Shown: positions 38,325 to 47,037 of the stretch, piece after piece
Layout of the letters: the number at the start of each line of letters is the position of its first letter
Position numbering within the stretch: position 1 is the first letter of the stretch
NCBI RefSeq assembly: GCF_027286305.1
Contig: NZ_CP114599.1
Location: 3,195,001-3,259,000 of the forward strand
Direction of reading: 5' to 3'
DNA from: Phenylobacterium sp. NIBR 498073
Lineage (GTDB): Bacteria > Pseudomonadota > Alphaproteobacteria > Caulobacterales > Caulobacteraceae
Length of the DNA: 64,000 bases
Position numbers and translations under genes: made by a program
The notes under the pieces: generated by a model
Database searches by the model: none
The model's input: the letters and a program-made list of their open reading frames with translations, nothing else
Told to the model about the DNA's origin: nothing

Positions 38325-39664
38325 GCGTTCGCGAGCTTGCGACGCGCCGGTCCCCGGGCGCCGCCGCCGGACGGCAGCGAGAAGCCCATGAAGGTGCGCG
38401 GCTTGCGCGGGGCGGCGATCACCGCCAACAGCGGTGCGTCGATGATGGCGGTGACATCCTCAGCGCCGCGGACGCGGCGGCCGAACAGTTCGATCAGCAG
38501 GGACACCAGCACCCCGAAGCCAAGGCCAAAGCCAAGGGCGCCGAACATGATCAGCGGCATGTTGGGGAAGCTGGGGCTCTGCGGCGTCACCGCGCTGCCG
38601 AGCGGGACCAGGTTGGTTTCGCCGACCTCGGCTTCCTGGCGCAACTCGGCGGTGCGCGCGGCGGCCTTCTCAAACTGGGCCCGGCGCAGGTCGACCTCGG
38701 CCTGTAGCTGACGCAGACGCTCGACCTGGTCGCGTTGACCGATGACCTTGCTCTTCTGGCGCTCCAGGGCGCCAGCGCTGACCGCGTTGGCTCCGGCCAT
38801 GCCGGCTGCGGCCGACCGCTCCTGCGCGACCTGCTGAGCCATCACGTTGCGCTGCTGGCGCATGGCGATCAGGTCGGGGTGGTTCGGGCCCAGCACGCGC
38901 GAGGCCTGGGCGATCGACGCGTCGATCTGGGCCAGTTGCAGCGCCGCCGCCGACGGGCCGGTGATCACCGGCGCGGCCGACGCGGCCGAGGCCTGGGCCA
39001 GGGCGCTCAGCTTCGCGCTTTCGATGTCGGGACCGCCGTCCTGCAGCACGATGCCGGTCTGCTTTTCGTAGGCGGTCTTGGCCGCTTCGGCCGAGACCAG
39101 CACGTTTTTGGCCTTCGCGGTCTGCTCATCGTACCACTCGGCGGTGCGGCGCGCGCCCTCGCGGCGGAACGCCAGGCTCGTGTCGATGTAGGCCTTGCGC
39201 AGGGCGTCGGCGACTGTGCGCGCCGATTCCGGAGAATTCGAGGTGTAGCTGATCTCGAGGATGTTGCTGCCCTCGATCAGCGAGGCCGAGGTGCCGTCGA
39301 TCACGCGCTGAGCGGCCCAGCGGCGGAAGTCGCGGTCGTCGCCCGGTCCGCGCATGTCGTACTGAGTGATCAGGTTGGGGTCCTGGAGCCAGCCGAGGTC
39401 TTCGACCACCTGGCCAGCGACCCGATAGTCCTTGATCAGCTCGATCTGGGTCTTGGTGTAGGCGCGCGCGAAGCTCGGCGCGGCGGTGACCTGGCCGGTC
39501 ACCGGGTCCGGCTTCACCAGATCCATCATGACCCGCGAATAGGCAGAGTACCGCGGCGGGACGATCAGGGTGACGATGAACGCGCCGAGGACGCAGCTGA
39601 CCGTCGCGGCGATGGTCACCCAACGCCGGGCCCAGAGGATCCGCAGGAACTGGATAATGCTCAT
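38321..39664 (-). CDS. Wzz/GumC-type polysaccharide co-polymerase
   Basis: A 447-residue inner-membrane protein of the chain-length family. Transmembrane helices lie at about residues 16-36 and 390-415, with a large periplasmic part between them containing a predicted coiled coil (about 285-345: VERLRQLQAEVDLRRAQFEK). VKPDPVTGQ near the N-terminus and SPESARTVADALRKAYID are typical. It should control polymer length and link to the outer-membrane channel. It is flanked by the OPX and BY-kinase-like genes in tight order. Confidence 0.9.
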   Translation of the reverse strand: MSIIQFLRILWARRWVTIAATVSCVLGAFIVTLIVPPRYSAYSRVMMDLVKPDPVTGQVTAAPSFARAYTKTQIELIKDYRVAGQVVEDLGWLQDPNLITQYDMRGPGDDRDFRRWAAQRVIDGTSASLIEGSNILEISYTSNSPESARTVADALRKAYIDTSLAFRREGARRTAEWYDEQTAKAKNVLVSAEAAKTAYEKQTGIVLQDGGPDIESAKLSALAQASAASAAPVITGPSAAALQLAQIDASIAQASRVLGPNHPDLIAMRQQRNVMAQQVAQERSAAAGMAGANAVSAGALERQKSKVIGQRDQVERLRQLQAEVDLRRAQFEKAAARTAELRQEAEVGETNLVPLGSAVTPQSPSFPNMPLIMFGALGFGLGFGVLVSLLIELFGRRVRGAEDVTAIIDAPLLAVIAAPRKPRTFMGFSLPSGGGARGPARRKLANA

Positions 39665-39691
39665 AGCCTGTCTCCGGCCCCCAAAGCCGCC

Positions 39692-40549
39692 TTAGAACAA
39701 ACGCTCGCCGATGACGATCACGTCGCCCGGCTCGACCTTGTCGTCGAGATTGACCTTCAGTTTCTCGCCGGCCCGGGTGACCTTCAGCCGCCGATCAGAG
39801 CCCGCTGGCCCGAGGCCGCCGGCCTTAGCGATCGCCAGCCGATAGGTCAGGCCCGTGGCTACCGCATAGGAACCCGGCGAATTGACCTGGCCGCTGATGT
39901 AGAAGAGCTCGGCTTGCGGGGCGAAGATCTTGTCCCCCGCCGCGACCACCGGATCCTGCGAGGGATCGCCCGTCGCCAGATCCTTGATCAGCAGGCGCTT
40001 CTCAGCGCTGCCGTCGGCCGGACGCAGGATGATGTAGTCGGCGCCGGACGAGTTGACCCCGCCGACCCGCGCCAGGATTTCCGACAGGCGGTACGAGCGG
40101 TTGACGGTGACAAGACCCGGCGAGGTGACCGCCCCAAGCACCGTCACGTAACGGCTCGAATACGAAACCACTTCGACATTGACGATCGGGCTGGCGAAGT
40201 AGCCGCCCGCCTGCAGCGCCGCCCGGACCTGCTCGCTCAGCGCACGGGCCGTGCGGTCGCCGGCCGCGATGCGCCCGATCAGCGGCAGCTGGATGGTGCC
40301 GTCGGCGCCGATCCGCGCCCGGGTCTTGAAGTCCGCCCGGCCCAGAACCTCGACGTCGACGACGTCGTCCGGCCCCAGGATGTAGTCAGGCGACGGCGCC
40401 GGTTGTGCGTCGGGCGCCGCCACTGACGGAGCGACGGCCGGAGCCATGGCAGGGCCTGCCGCGGGGCTGTTCGTCTGCGCCTGCACGCTCAGCGGCACGG
40501 CGAGAGCAGCGCCGATGGTGACGATCAGTTTGGGCAGGCTATTGCGCAT
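39692..40549 (-). CDS. OPX polysaccharide export protein (Wza-like)
   Basis: A 285-residue exported protein. A Sec signal peptide (about residues 1-24, ending VQAQ) is followed by the Poly_export motif YILGPDDVVDVEVLG and SLBB-type repeats with YYVTVLGAV-like segments (SRYVTVLGAVTSPG, YISGQVNSPGSY). It should form the outer-membrane or periplasmic part of the export channel. It lies 18 bases after the beta-barrel gene and 27 before the chain-length gene. Confidence 0.9.
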   Translation of the reverse strand: MRNSLPKLIVTIGAALAVPLSVQAQTNSPAAGPAMAPAVAPSVAAPDAQPAPSPDYILGPDDVVDVEVLGRADFKTRARIGADGTIQLPLIGRIAAGDRTARALSEQVRAALQAGGYFASPIVNVEVVSYSSRYVTVLGAVTSPGLVTVNRSYRLSEILARVGGVNSSGADYIILRPADGSAEKRLLIKDLATGDPSQDPVVAAGDKIFAPQAELFYISGQVNSPGSYAVATGLTYRLAIAKAGGLGPAGSDRRLKVTRAGEKLKVNLDDKVEPGDVIVIGERLF

Positions 40550-40567
40550 GGTCAGGCCTCGGTCCGA

Positions 40568-41755
40568 TTAAAACGCGACCCCCGCCGCCAGCGCGACGAC
40601 AGTCCGGTCATAGGTATACTGCGGGGCGTTGGCGTCCCGATCCTCGTAACGCGCAGTCAGGGACCAACGGATCCGTTCGCTCTGCGCGAACGTGACGCCC
40701 CCGAACACGGCGTAGCTCTGAGAGTCCGTCAACACCGGGAACACCGCGGCGAATGAGCCGTCGGTTTCGTTGTCCACGAACTCCGTCCCGAGCGACAATG
40801 CAATTCGCGAGCCAAGATCGTAGTCGCCGGCGAACCTGTAGGAGGTGGCGATGGTGTAGAGGCCGCCGATGCTGCTGGCGGGCATCACCGCCCGGCCCAT
40901 GCTGACCTCGACGCGCATCCGCTCGGTCGGGCGATAGGTCAAGGCGACGTCCCAGGTCGATCCTTCGAAATCGCTGTCGGGGACCAGGCTGTCGGTCTCG
41001 ACAGTCGTGTAGCCGTAACTGATCACGCCCTGCAGGCGGCTGCTGATCCGGCGCTCAAAGGAAACCCCGAGGGTCGTGCTCTGATAGCCGCTGGCCGAGG
41101 TCGGCAGGATCCGGTTCGGATATTCGGTGTCGGCATAGCCGGCATAGACAGTCAGCGTTCCCAGGGCGGGACGCGAATAGGTCATGCCGACGGTGGCGTC
41201 CCAGGTCTCTGAGTCATTTTGGAACACCACGGCGTTGCTGTTCTCGGACCAGGTCTTGTGGGCGGCGGCCGTCACGCCAAGGCCCGTCCCGCGCGTACAG
41301 CCGACCGTTCCGCCGATAGTGCTGCTTTCGATCGCGTTTTCGGAAGCCACCAGCGTCACGGTCTGCACATTGGCCTGGCCATGGTTGAACGCCGCGGCGA
41401 GTTGGCCCTCACACGGACCGAAGCGCAGGTTGAGCCCGCCTTGGAGGTCCAGATTCTCGCTATCGAGCTGGGTGTTCTTGTCGTGGAAATCGTAGCCGGC
41501 GCTGCCACGAAGAAAGAGCGACTGGCGGCTGAGCGGCAGCAGCACGTCGGCGGTGATCGCTGGGCTGAAGATCGTGTCTTCGCGCTGAATGCCGCGAATG
41601 GCCGCGGTCGCGGCGTCCGAGCGCGCGACGTTGCTGTCATGCACGACCGTGGCCTGCACGCCGAACTGGACGCTACGCGTCTCCTGCGCGAGCGCGGGCG
41701 TGGTCAGCGCCGCGACACCAAGCAAACTACCACAGACGATCTTTCCGTAATGCAT
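40568..41755 (-). CDS. Outer-membrane beta-barrel protein of the export operon
   Basis: A 395-residue protein with a signal peptide (MHYGKIVCGSLLGVAALTTPALAQ region, cleaved near residue 24) and then alternating amphipathic strands ending AAGVAF, a barrel signature. Internal strands such as ITADVLLPLSRQSLFLRGS resemble the outer-membrane beta-barrel proteins placed beside OPX and exosortase genes. It may guide polymer across the outer membrane. The ATG at 41755 is chosen because it begins a clean signal peptide. It heads the operon, 147 bases from an insertion sequence. Confidence 0.8.
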   Translation of the reverse strand: MHYGKIVCGSLLGVAALTTPALAQETRSVQFGVQATVVHDSNVARSDAATAAIRGIQREDTIFSPAITADVLLPLSRQSLFLRGSAGYDFHDKNTQLDSENLDLQGGLNLRFGPCEGQLAAAFNHGQANVQTVTLVASENAIESSTIGGTVGCTRGTGLGVTAAAHKTWSENSNAVVFQNDSETWDATVGMTYSRPALGTLTVYAGYADTEYPNRILPTSASGYQSTTLGVSFERRISSRLQGVISYGYTTVETDSLVPDSDFEGSTWDVALTYRPTERMRVEVSMGRAVMPASSIGGLYTIATSYRFAGDYDLGSRIALSLGTEFVDNETDGSFAAVFPVLTDSQSYAVFGGVTFAQSERIRWSLTARYEDRDANAPQYTYDRTVVALAAGVAF

Positions 41756-41901
41756 GCGCGTGCCCCCCAATTCGTAACGCCTTCTGACGGGCCCAAAGCC
41801 CATCAGAGAGATAGCGCCCGCGATTTGCGCGTGCACTAACAAAGTAGGCCGGAGTTTGTGAACAATCTGCTGATGAGCAGTTCGGTTAACTAGCGCCTCC
41901 T

Positions 41902-42020
41902 AGTGAGCGTCCGGCGAACCCCACCTGCTGCGGCTGCGCGCAGAGCGCTACGCTTGACGTGATGGTGTGGACGACCTCCACCCAACCGGGTTCGCTGATG
42001 TGTCGTCGATAGGGACGTCA
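41902..42020 (+). repeat. Left terminal inverted repeat, 119 bases
   Basis: Begins AGTGAGCGTCCGGCGAACCC and ends at TAGGGACGTCA. It is the reverse complement of 43318-43436 along its whole length as far as I can read it; beyond 42020 the two copies diverge at once. Confidence 0.85.
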
Positions 42021-42037
42021 CGTCTAGGGAGCGGGTC

Positions 42038-43053
42038 ATGCAAGAGGTCGCCGTCGTCGGGTTGGATCTGCCGAAGAACGTCTTTCAGGTGCACGGGATC
42101 GACGCGGCGGGCGTCGTGGTGATGCGCAGGCAGTTGCGACGCAACCAGGTTCTCCCCTTCTTCGAGGGTTTGTCGCCCTGTTTGGTCGGCATTGAAGCCT
42201 GTGCGTCGGCCCATCACTGGGGTCGGCAGCTGATGGCGATCGGGGCATGAGGTGCGGCTGATGCCGCCAGCCTACGTGAAGGCCTATGTGAAGCGTGGCA
42301 AGACGGACGCGGCCGACGCGGAGGCCATCGCAGAGGCCGTCACCCGGCCGACCATGCGCTTCGTGGCCGTGAAGAGCGAGGCCCAGCAGGCGGTGCTGAT
42401 GCTGCACAAGACGCGTGACTTGCTCGTCCGCCAGAGGACGATGTTGATCAACGCCCTTCGAGGTCACATGGGCGAGTTCGGATTGTAACCGCGCAAGGGG
42501 CCGCCGGCGTCCGCGCGGCCCTGGAGGCTTTGGTCCTCGAGCGGGATCGGTTGCCTGAGCTGGGCCTGACCGCGCTTCGCGGGCTCGCGGGTCAACTGGA
42601 GACGCTCCGAGGGGAGATCGAGCAGCTGGAGCATCAGATTCTTGACTGGCATCGGCAGGACGCGACCAGTCGTCGGCTCGCCACTATCCCCGGCATCGGG
42701 CCGATCACCGCCAGCGCCATGGCCGCAAGTGCGCCGGACCCCGCACTCTTCCGCTCTGGCGCCAGTTCGCCGCCTGGCTTGGCCTCACGCCTCGCGCTCA
42801 CAGCAGCGGCGGCAAGGAGCGGCAGGCTGGGATCAGCAAGATGGGCGATGGCTATCTGCGACGGTTGCTCGTTGTCGGAGCGACGGCCGTGCTTCGCATG
42901 GCCCGCCAACGCGGCGTGGGAGGCGCTGGGATCCGGGGCCTGCTTGAGCGCAAGAAGCCTAAGGCCGCCGCCGTCGCACTGGCGAACAAGACGGCGCGGA
43001 TCGCCTGGGTGCTCATGGCCCGACAGGAGGTCTATACGCCTGCGACGACTTAG
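42038..43053 (+). pseudogene. IS110-family transposase, three frameshifts
   Basis: Assembled from three frames: an N-terminal RuvC-like part with VVGLDLPKNVFQVHGID and LVGIEACASAHHW, then HEVRLMPPAYVKAYVKRG and KTDAADAEAI, and a C-terminal transposase_20 part with IPGIGPITASA and KMGDGYLRRLLV. The breaks fall near 42243 (an extra G in GGGG), 42486 (one base lost, giving a TAA) and 42758 (one G lost). DEDD-type residues are spread over the pieces. As written it is not functional. Confidence 0.85.
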
Positions 43054-43317
43054 AGATCGGCGAGAGCCCCCCGCAAGAGATCCCTGCCGTAGACGCCAGA
43101 GTGATGAGACGTGATGACGAACCGGCCGCAGCCGGGGACGGGCGAAACCCAGGGGGTCAGAGCGCTTCGAGCGCGTTGACGTGATTAGGGAGCCGGTCCG
43201 CGGACTTCATCAAGGCCAGCAGCTTCGACCGCTGCAGCAACAGGCCGAACACATGACTGCACTCGACCGAGCGCCGAATGTCCACTTCACCCTTGCGTCT
43301 TGGAGGTCGTCCACGCA
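43054..43317 (+). other. Non-coding right segment of the IS110-type element
   Basis: There is no credible gene between the transposase stop and the right inverted repeat. In the IS1111 subgroup this end encodes the RNA that guides insertion, so a structured RNA may be encoded here. I see no confident fold by eye. Confidence 0.35.
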
Positions 43318-43436
43318 TGACGTCCCTATCGACGACACATCAGCGAACCCGGTTGGGTGGAGGTCGTCCACACCATCACGTCAAGCGTAGCGCTCTGCGC
43401 GCAGCCGCAGCAGGTGGGGTTCGCCGGACGCTCACT
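43318..43436 (-). repeat. Right terminal inverted repeat, 119 bases
   Basis: Inverse copy of 41902-42020, beginning TGACGTCCCTATCGACGACA and ending GGACGCTCACT. Confidence 0.85.
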
Positions 43437-43592
43437 CGAGGTCGAGGTTGCTCACGTAAGCAAAATTTTCTAGCGGTGCTGTGTGTCGTGGCACATCATT
43501 TGCTCAGTCTGAATCCGGTGTCCAGCACGGAGCTGTTCCGGCCATAGTTGAGAAGCGCGCTGAATGAGCTTCCTCAGAATGCGCCCCTCTTG

Positions 43593-43628
43593 ATAGAGGA
43601 CGATGTTTGGAAATAGAGGACGATGTTT
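43593..43628. repeat. Two 16-base direct repeats at the truncated gene edge
   Basis: ATAGAGGACGATGTTT occurs at 43593-43608 and 43613-43628, with GGAA between. The second copy abuts the point where the acetyltransferase remnant begins. It may be the scar of a lost mobile element. Confidence 0.55.
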
Positions 43629-43630
43629 AG

Positions 43631-43930
43631 ATTGGGCACAATGCAATCATTCTGCCAGGTTGTCGGCACATTGGACGCGGCGCGGTGATTGGCGCCGGTG
43701 CGATCGTCAACCATGATGTCGCCTCCCATTCGATTGTTGTCGGCAATCCGGCGCGAAAGTCACGAGACAGGTTCGAACCGGCGTTGGTCGAAGCCATCGA
43801 GGCGACGAAGTGGTGGGAGCTAAGTATCCACGAACTGCGAGAATTGATCGTCCGTGACAGTGAGATTGCGTTCGCCCCAACGGCGGCCAACGTCGGTGCT
43901 TGGCAGAATGACCACCGCGCTTTGGGTTAA
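43631..43930 (+). pseudogene. 5'-truncated CatB-type O-acetyltransferase
   Basis: A 99-codon remnant that begins inside the beta-helix ([26 protein letters not shown]) and continues through the conserved [17 protein letters not shown] and [13 protein letters not shown] to TAA 43928. It is paralogous to the C-terminal half of the gene at 32592. The N-terminal half and start were lost at a junction marked by the short direct repeats. The frame is intact, so truncation is recent or the end is still translated from an internal start, for instance GTG 43685. Confidence 0.75.
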
Positions 43931-43948
43931 GGGGGGCGGCCCGGTACA

Positions 43949-44839
43949 ATGAGTATGCCGCCAATGAACAGCGCCCCGAAGGTCAGTGTGATTATACCAC
44001 ACTACAGCGACCTAGAACGGTTGGATATTTGTCTGGATGCGCTTCGACACCAGAGTCTTTCAAGTGACTTCGAGATCATTGTTGCGGACAACGGCTCGCC
44101 AGAAGGTCCCGACGCCGTTCGCGCAGTCATATGCGAGCGCGCGAGACTTGTTGTGGTGAGTGAGAAGGGGGCCGGACCTGCCCGAAACGGCGGAGTGGGG
44201 GTGTCAACTGCTCCCATTCTCGCCTTTACCGATTCCGATTGTGTTCCCGAGCCAGGATGGCTCGAAGCGGGCCTCAAGGCGCTCGAACGCTGCGATTTCG
44301 TGGGGGGGCGCGTGTGTGTGCTGGTTGAGGACCTTCAGCGCATGACAGGGAGCGAAGCCTTCGAAAGAGTTTTCGCATTCGACTTCAAGTCTTACATCAC
44401 GCGTAAAGGGTTCACTGGCGCGGGAAATCTGTTCTGCAGGCGCGAGATGTTTGACCATGTCGGCGGCTTTGGCGTGGGCGTTTCGGAAGATATCGAGTGG
44501 TCTCATCGCGCGCGGAGTATGGGTTACCGCTTGGCGTACGCTCCGCAAGCCGTAGTCGGCCATCCAGCGCGCCATAATTGGAGCGCGCTCTGGGCAAAGT
44601 GGCGGCGCGTGAATCTAGAAACCTATGGCCTTTATCGCGAGCGGCAGTTTGGTAAGTTGCTGTGGCTCCTCCGGAGCTTGGCGCTACCGCTCTCAGCCGT
44701 GGTGCACACACCAAGGATACTCTTAAGCGATCAGTTGACTTCCTTTGAACAGCGCGGCCGTGCAGTCGGCACGTTGTTCAAGCTCCGGAGCTGGCGCGCT
44801 TGGCACGCCATATCTCTATTGGCTCGCACACGTTCATGA
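43949..44839 (+). CDS. GT2-family glycosyltransferase
   Basis: A 296-residue inverting GT-A enzyme. The N-terminal nucleotide-binding part reads VSVIIPHYSDLERLDICLDAL and IIVADNGSPEG; the metal-binding region is FTDSDCVPEPGW, and GVSEDIEWSHRARSMGYR carries the acceptor-side ED motif. It is about 50% identical by eye to the truncated protein at 57744. Codon use is looser and the DNA less GC-rich than nearby genes. It overlaps the next GT2 gene by an ATGA, so they are coupled. Confidence 0.9.
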   Translation: MSMPPMNSAPKVSVIIPHYSDLERLDICLDALRHQSLSSDFEIIVADNGSPEGPDAVRAVICERARLVVVSEKGAGPARNGGVGVSTAPILAFTDSDCVPEPGWLEAGLKALERCDFVGGRVCVLVEDLQRMTGSEAFERVFAFDFKSYITRKGFTGAGNLFCRREMFDHVGGFGVGVSEDIEWSHRARSMGYRLAYAPQAVVGHPARHNWSALWAKWRRVNLETYGLYRERQFGKLLWLLRSLALPLSAVVHTPRILLSDQLTSFEQRGRAVGTLFKLRSWRAWHAISLLARTRS

Positions 44840-45765
44840 ACACGCACGTAGCAATTTGCATTGTCGCCTTTCAGAACGCGGAGGACATAAGGAGATGCCT
44901 CCGGGCGGTTGAGCAATCCTCGCATACTGCATTCGAGGTGATAATTTGCGAGAACGGCGGGCCCATAGCTTTTGAGCAGCTCAAGGCCTCACTCCCGGAA
45001 AAGCTGCGGGGCGGGCAGCCGGTCTCGGTGATTTTGGCAGAACGAAATTTGGGTTTTGCAGGTGGCGTGAACATCTGCATCTCAGCGACGCCCGATGCCG
45101 ACGCATGGTGGATCCTAAACCCGGACACTCAACCGGACCCCACAGCCCTTGAGCTCATGGTGGAGCGGCTTGGGCGCGGCGACTGCGATGCCGTCGGGGG
45201 GACAGTCTATCTTCCCGATGGGCGGGTGCAGTCGTTCGGCGGCAGATGGCGAGGATGGATGGCGCGGGCCGAATCCATCGGCCACGGTAGCCCAACATCC
45301 GCCAAGCCAGATCCATGCCGAATCGAGAGTGAACAAAATTATCTGAACGGCGCGTCGATGCTTGTTAGTAGGCGGTTCCTTGAAATTGCTGGCCGCATGC
45401 GCGAGGAGTATTTTCTATACTGCGAAGAAGTGGAGTGGTGCTTACGCGCTGTAAAGCGTGGCCTTCGTCTTGGATATGCGGAGGGCTCCATGGTTCTTCA
45501 TCATGCGGGATCTACTACAGGTTCATATGAGCAGATTCGGAAGAGGCCCAGAACGCCAATATACCTAAACGAACGCAACAAGATGCTAACAACGCGCGAC
45601 GTGTATCCGTTATTATTGCCGGTCGCCGCGTTTTCCTCGTTGGCGCTCATTTTCCTACGCTTTGGTCGGCGTGCTGCTTGGCGTCAGGTCGCTTATGGAC
45701 TGGCTGGTTGGGGTGCCGGGTTAGCAAATGTGCGCGGCGTTCCGCACTTTTTGCAGAGAACCTAA
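44836..45765 (+). CDS. GT2-family glycosyltransferase (rhamnosyltransferase-like)
   Basis: A 309-residue GT-A enzyme with VAICIVAFQNAEDIRRCLRA at the start, NLGFAGGVNICI and WWILNPDTQPDPTAL with the DxD-like metal site, and FLYCEEVEWCLRAVKRG. The pattern fits the rhamnosyltransferase-like branch. The start is the ATG at 44836 inside the previous gene's stop. A C-terminal hydrophobic helix (about residues 255-275) may bind it to the membrane. It ends 28 bases before an IS3 element. Confidence 0.88.
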   Translation: MNTHVAICIVAFQNAEDIRRCLRAVEQSSHTAFEVIICENGGPIAFEQLKASLPEKLRGGQPVSVILAERNLGFAGGVNICISATPDADAWWILNPDTQPDPTALELMVERLGRGDCDAVGGTVYLPDGRVQSFGGRWRGWMARAESIGHGSPTSAKPDPCRIESEQNYLNGASMLVSRRFLEIAGRMREEYFLYCEEVEWCLRAVKRGLRLGYAEGSMVLHHAGSTTGSYEQIRKRPRTPIYLNERNKMLTTRDVYPLLLPVAAFSSLALIFLRFGRRAAWRQVAYGLAGWGAGLANVRGVPHFLQRT

Positions 45766-45854
45766 GTCTAGATCTGTAGGCAGAGCCGATATTGACCTGC
45801 CCCCTTCCTGATCCCGCGTTTCGAGCGAGAGTCCGTCACCTAGAGGAGACGGAC

Positions 45855-47011
45855 GTGAAGTAGAGCAGGTTCAACGAGGCGCAGATCATCGGCGTGTTGC
45901 GTGAGCAGGAGGCCGGGAGCCCGACGGCGGATGGGTGCCGGCGGCACGGGATCAGCGAGCAGACCTACCGCTGGAAGGCCAAGTACAGCGGGATGAGCGT
46001 GTCGGACGCGCAGAAGCTGAAGACGCTGGAGGACGAGAACCGGCGGCTGAAAAAGCTGCTGGTGGAGTCGATGCTGGACGTGTCGGCGCTGAAGGACCTT
46101 CTGGGAAAAAACTGATCGGGCCTGCAGCGCGCCGTGAGGCCGTGCTTCGCCTGCTGGCGGAGCGCGGCGTCTCGCAGAGGCGCGCCTGCGGGCTGGTCCA
46201 GGTCGATCCGAAGACGGTGCGTCGCGTGGCCCAGCCGGGTGACGCGGACGTGCGCGAGCGGCTGCGAGGGCTGGCGGCGGAGCGACGCCGCTTCGGCTAC
46301 CGGCGGCTCGGCATCTTGCTGCAGCGTGAAGGCGTCAGCATGAACAAGAAGAAGCTCCTCCGGCTCTACCGCGAGGAGGGCCTGGCGGCGCGTGGCCGCA
46401 AGCGCGCCACCGGCACGCGTGCGCCGATGGCGCTGCCGGACGGGCCCAATCAGCGCTGGAGCCTGGACTTCGTCGCCGACACGCTGAGCTGGGGCCGGCG
46501 CTTCCAGATCCTCTGCATCGTCGACGACTTCACCCGCGAGGCCCTGGCGCTGGTCGTGGACACCTCGATTGGCGGCCATCGCATGGCCCGCGAGCTCGAC
46601 GCCCTGATCGCCCGGCGCGGCAGGCCCGCGACCATCGTCAGCGACAACGGCACGGAGATGACCAGCTGGGCCATGCTGGAATGGACCAACCGCACCGGCG
46701 TCGACTGGCACTACATCGCGCCAGGCAAGCCGCAGCAGAACGGCTTCGTCGAGAGCTTCAACGGCAAGCTGCGCGACGAGTGCTTGAACGAGGAGGTCTT
46801 CGCCAACCTGGTCGAGGCCCGCACCGTGATCGAGCGCTGGCGGCTCGACGACAACCATGTCAGACCGCACTCGGCGCATGGCGGGCTGTCGCCGGAAGCC
46901 GTGCGGCTGAACCCCGCGGCCGGCCGACTGCGCAACTTGATCAGCTCCACCGGCCGGCCGCTACCGCCGACGATGGAGATCAACTATCAACCCCCTGGGC
47001 TCTCACAATGA
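45855..47011 (+). pseudogene. IS3-family transposase OrfA-OrfB
   Basis: OrfA (45855-46115) is a short helix-turn-helix protein with [17 protein letters not shown] and a leucine-zipper-like tail ([17 protein letters not shown]). Its third codon is TAG (45861) where AAG is usual, so full OrfA needs a later start (GTG 45894). OrfB continues in the -1 frame to 47011 and carries the integrase DDE residues in [15 protein letters not shown] and [12 protein letters not shown]. The OrfA-OrfB fusion would arise by slippage at 46106-46112. Confidence 0.85.
46106..46112 (+). promoter_or_regulatory. Slippery heptamer for -1 frameshifting
   Basis: A AAA AAC occurs just before the OrfA stop TGA (46113), in the correct phase for a -1 shift into OrfB. 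This is the classical IS3-family recoding site. Confidence 0.75.
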
Positions 47012-47037
47012 TCGAGGGAGCGGCGGGGGGCAGGTCA

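Larger units (their letters stand above)
41902..43436 (+). mobile_element. IS110/IS1111-family element with 119-bp terminal inverted repeats
   Basis: The element is bounded by 119-base inverted repeats (41902-42020 and 43318-43436) that appear identical. The transposase is of the IS110 type and is broken by three single-base shifts. Non-coding DNA of 265 bases lies between the transposase end and the right repeat, which in the IS1111 subgroup is where a guide-like RNA is encoded. No clear target duplication is seen, as expected for this family. Repeats this long are unusual for it. Confidence 0.85.
45793..47037 (+). mobile_element. IS3-family element (IS407-group-like)
   Basis: Ends match as inverted repeats starting TGACCTGCCCCC at 45793 and its complement GGGGGCAGGTCA at 47026-47037. 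The interior has the OrfA/OrfB arrangement of IS3 elements. Four-base flanks (ATAT and CCGC) do not match, so there is no visible target duplication. Confidence 0.88.

Noticed and set aside
36022..41755. Reading the operon as the Caulobacter holdfast hfs genes
   Set aside because: OPX, Wzz and BY-kinase-like order resembles hfsDAB, but xrtV, epsI and pyruvyl transferase are present and the other hfs/hfa genes are not seen, so the holdfast name cannot be supported.
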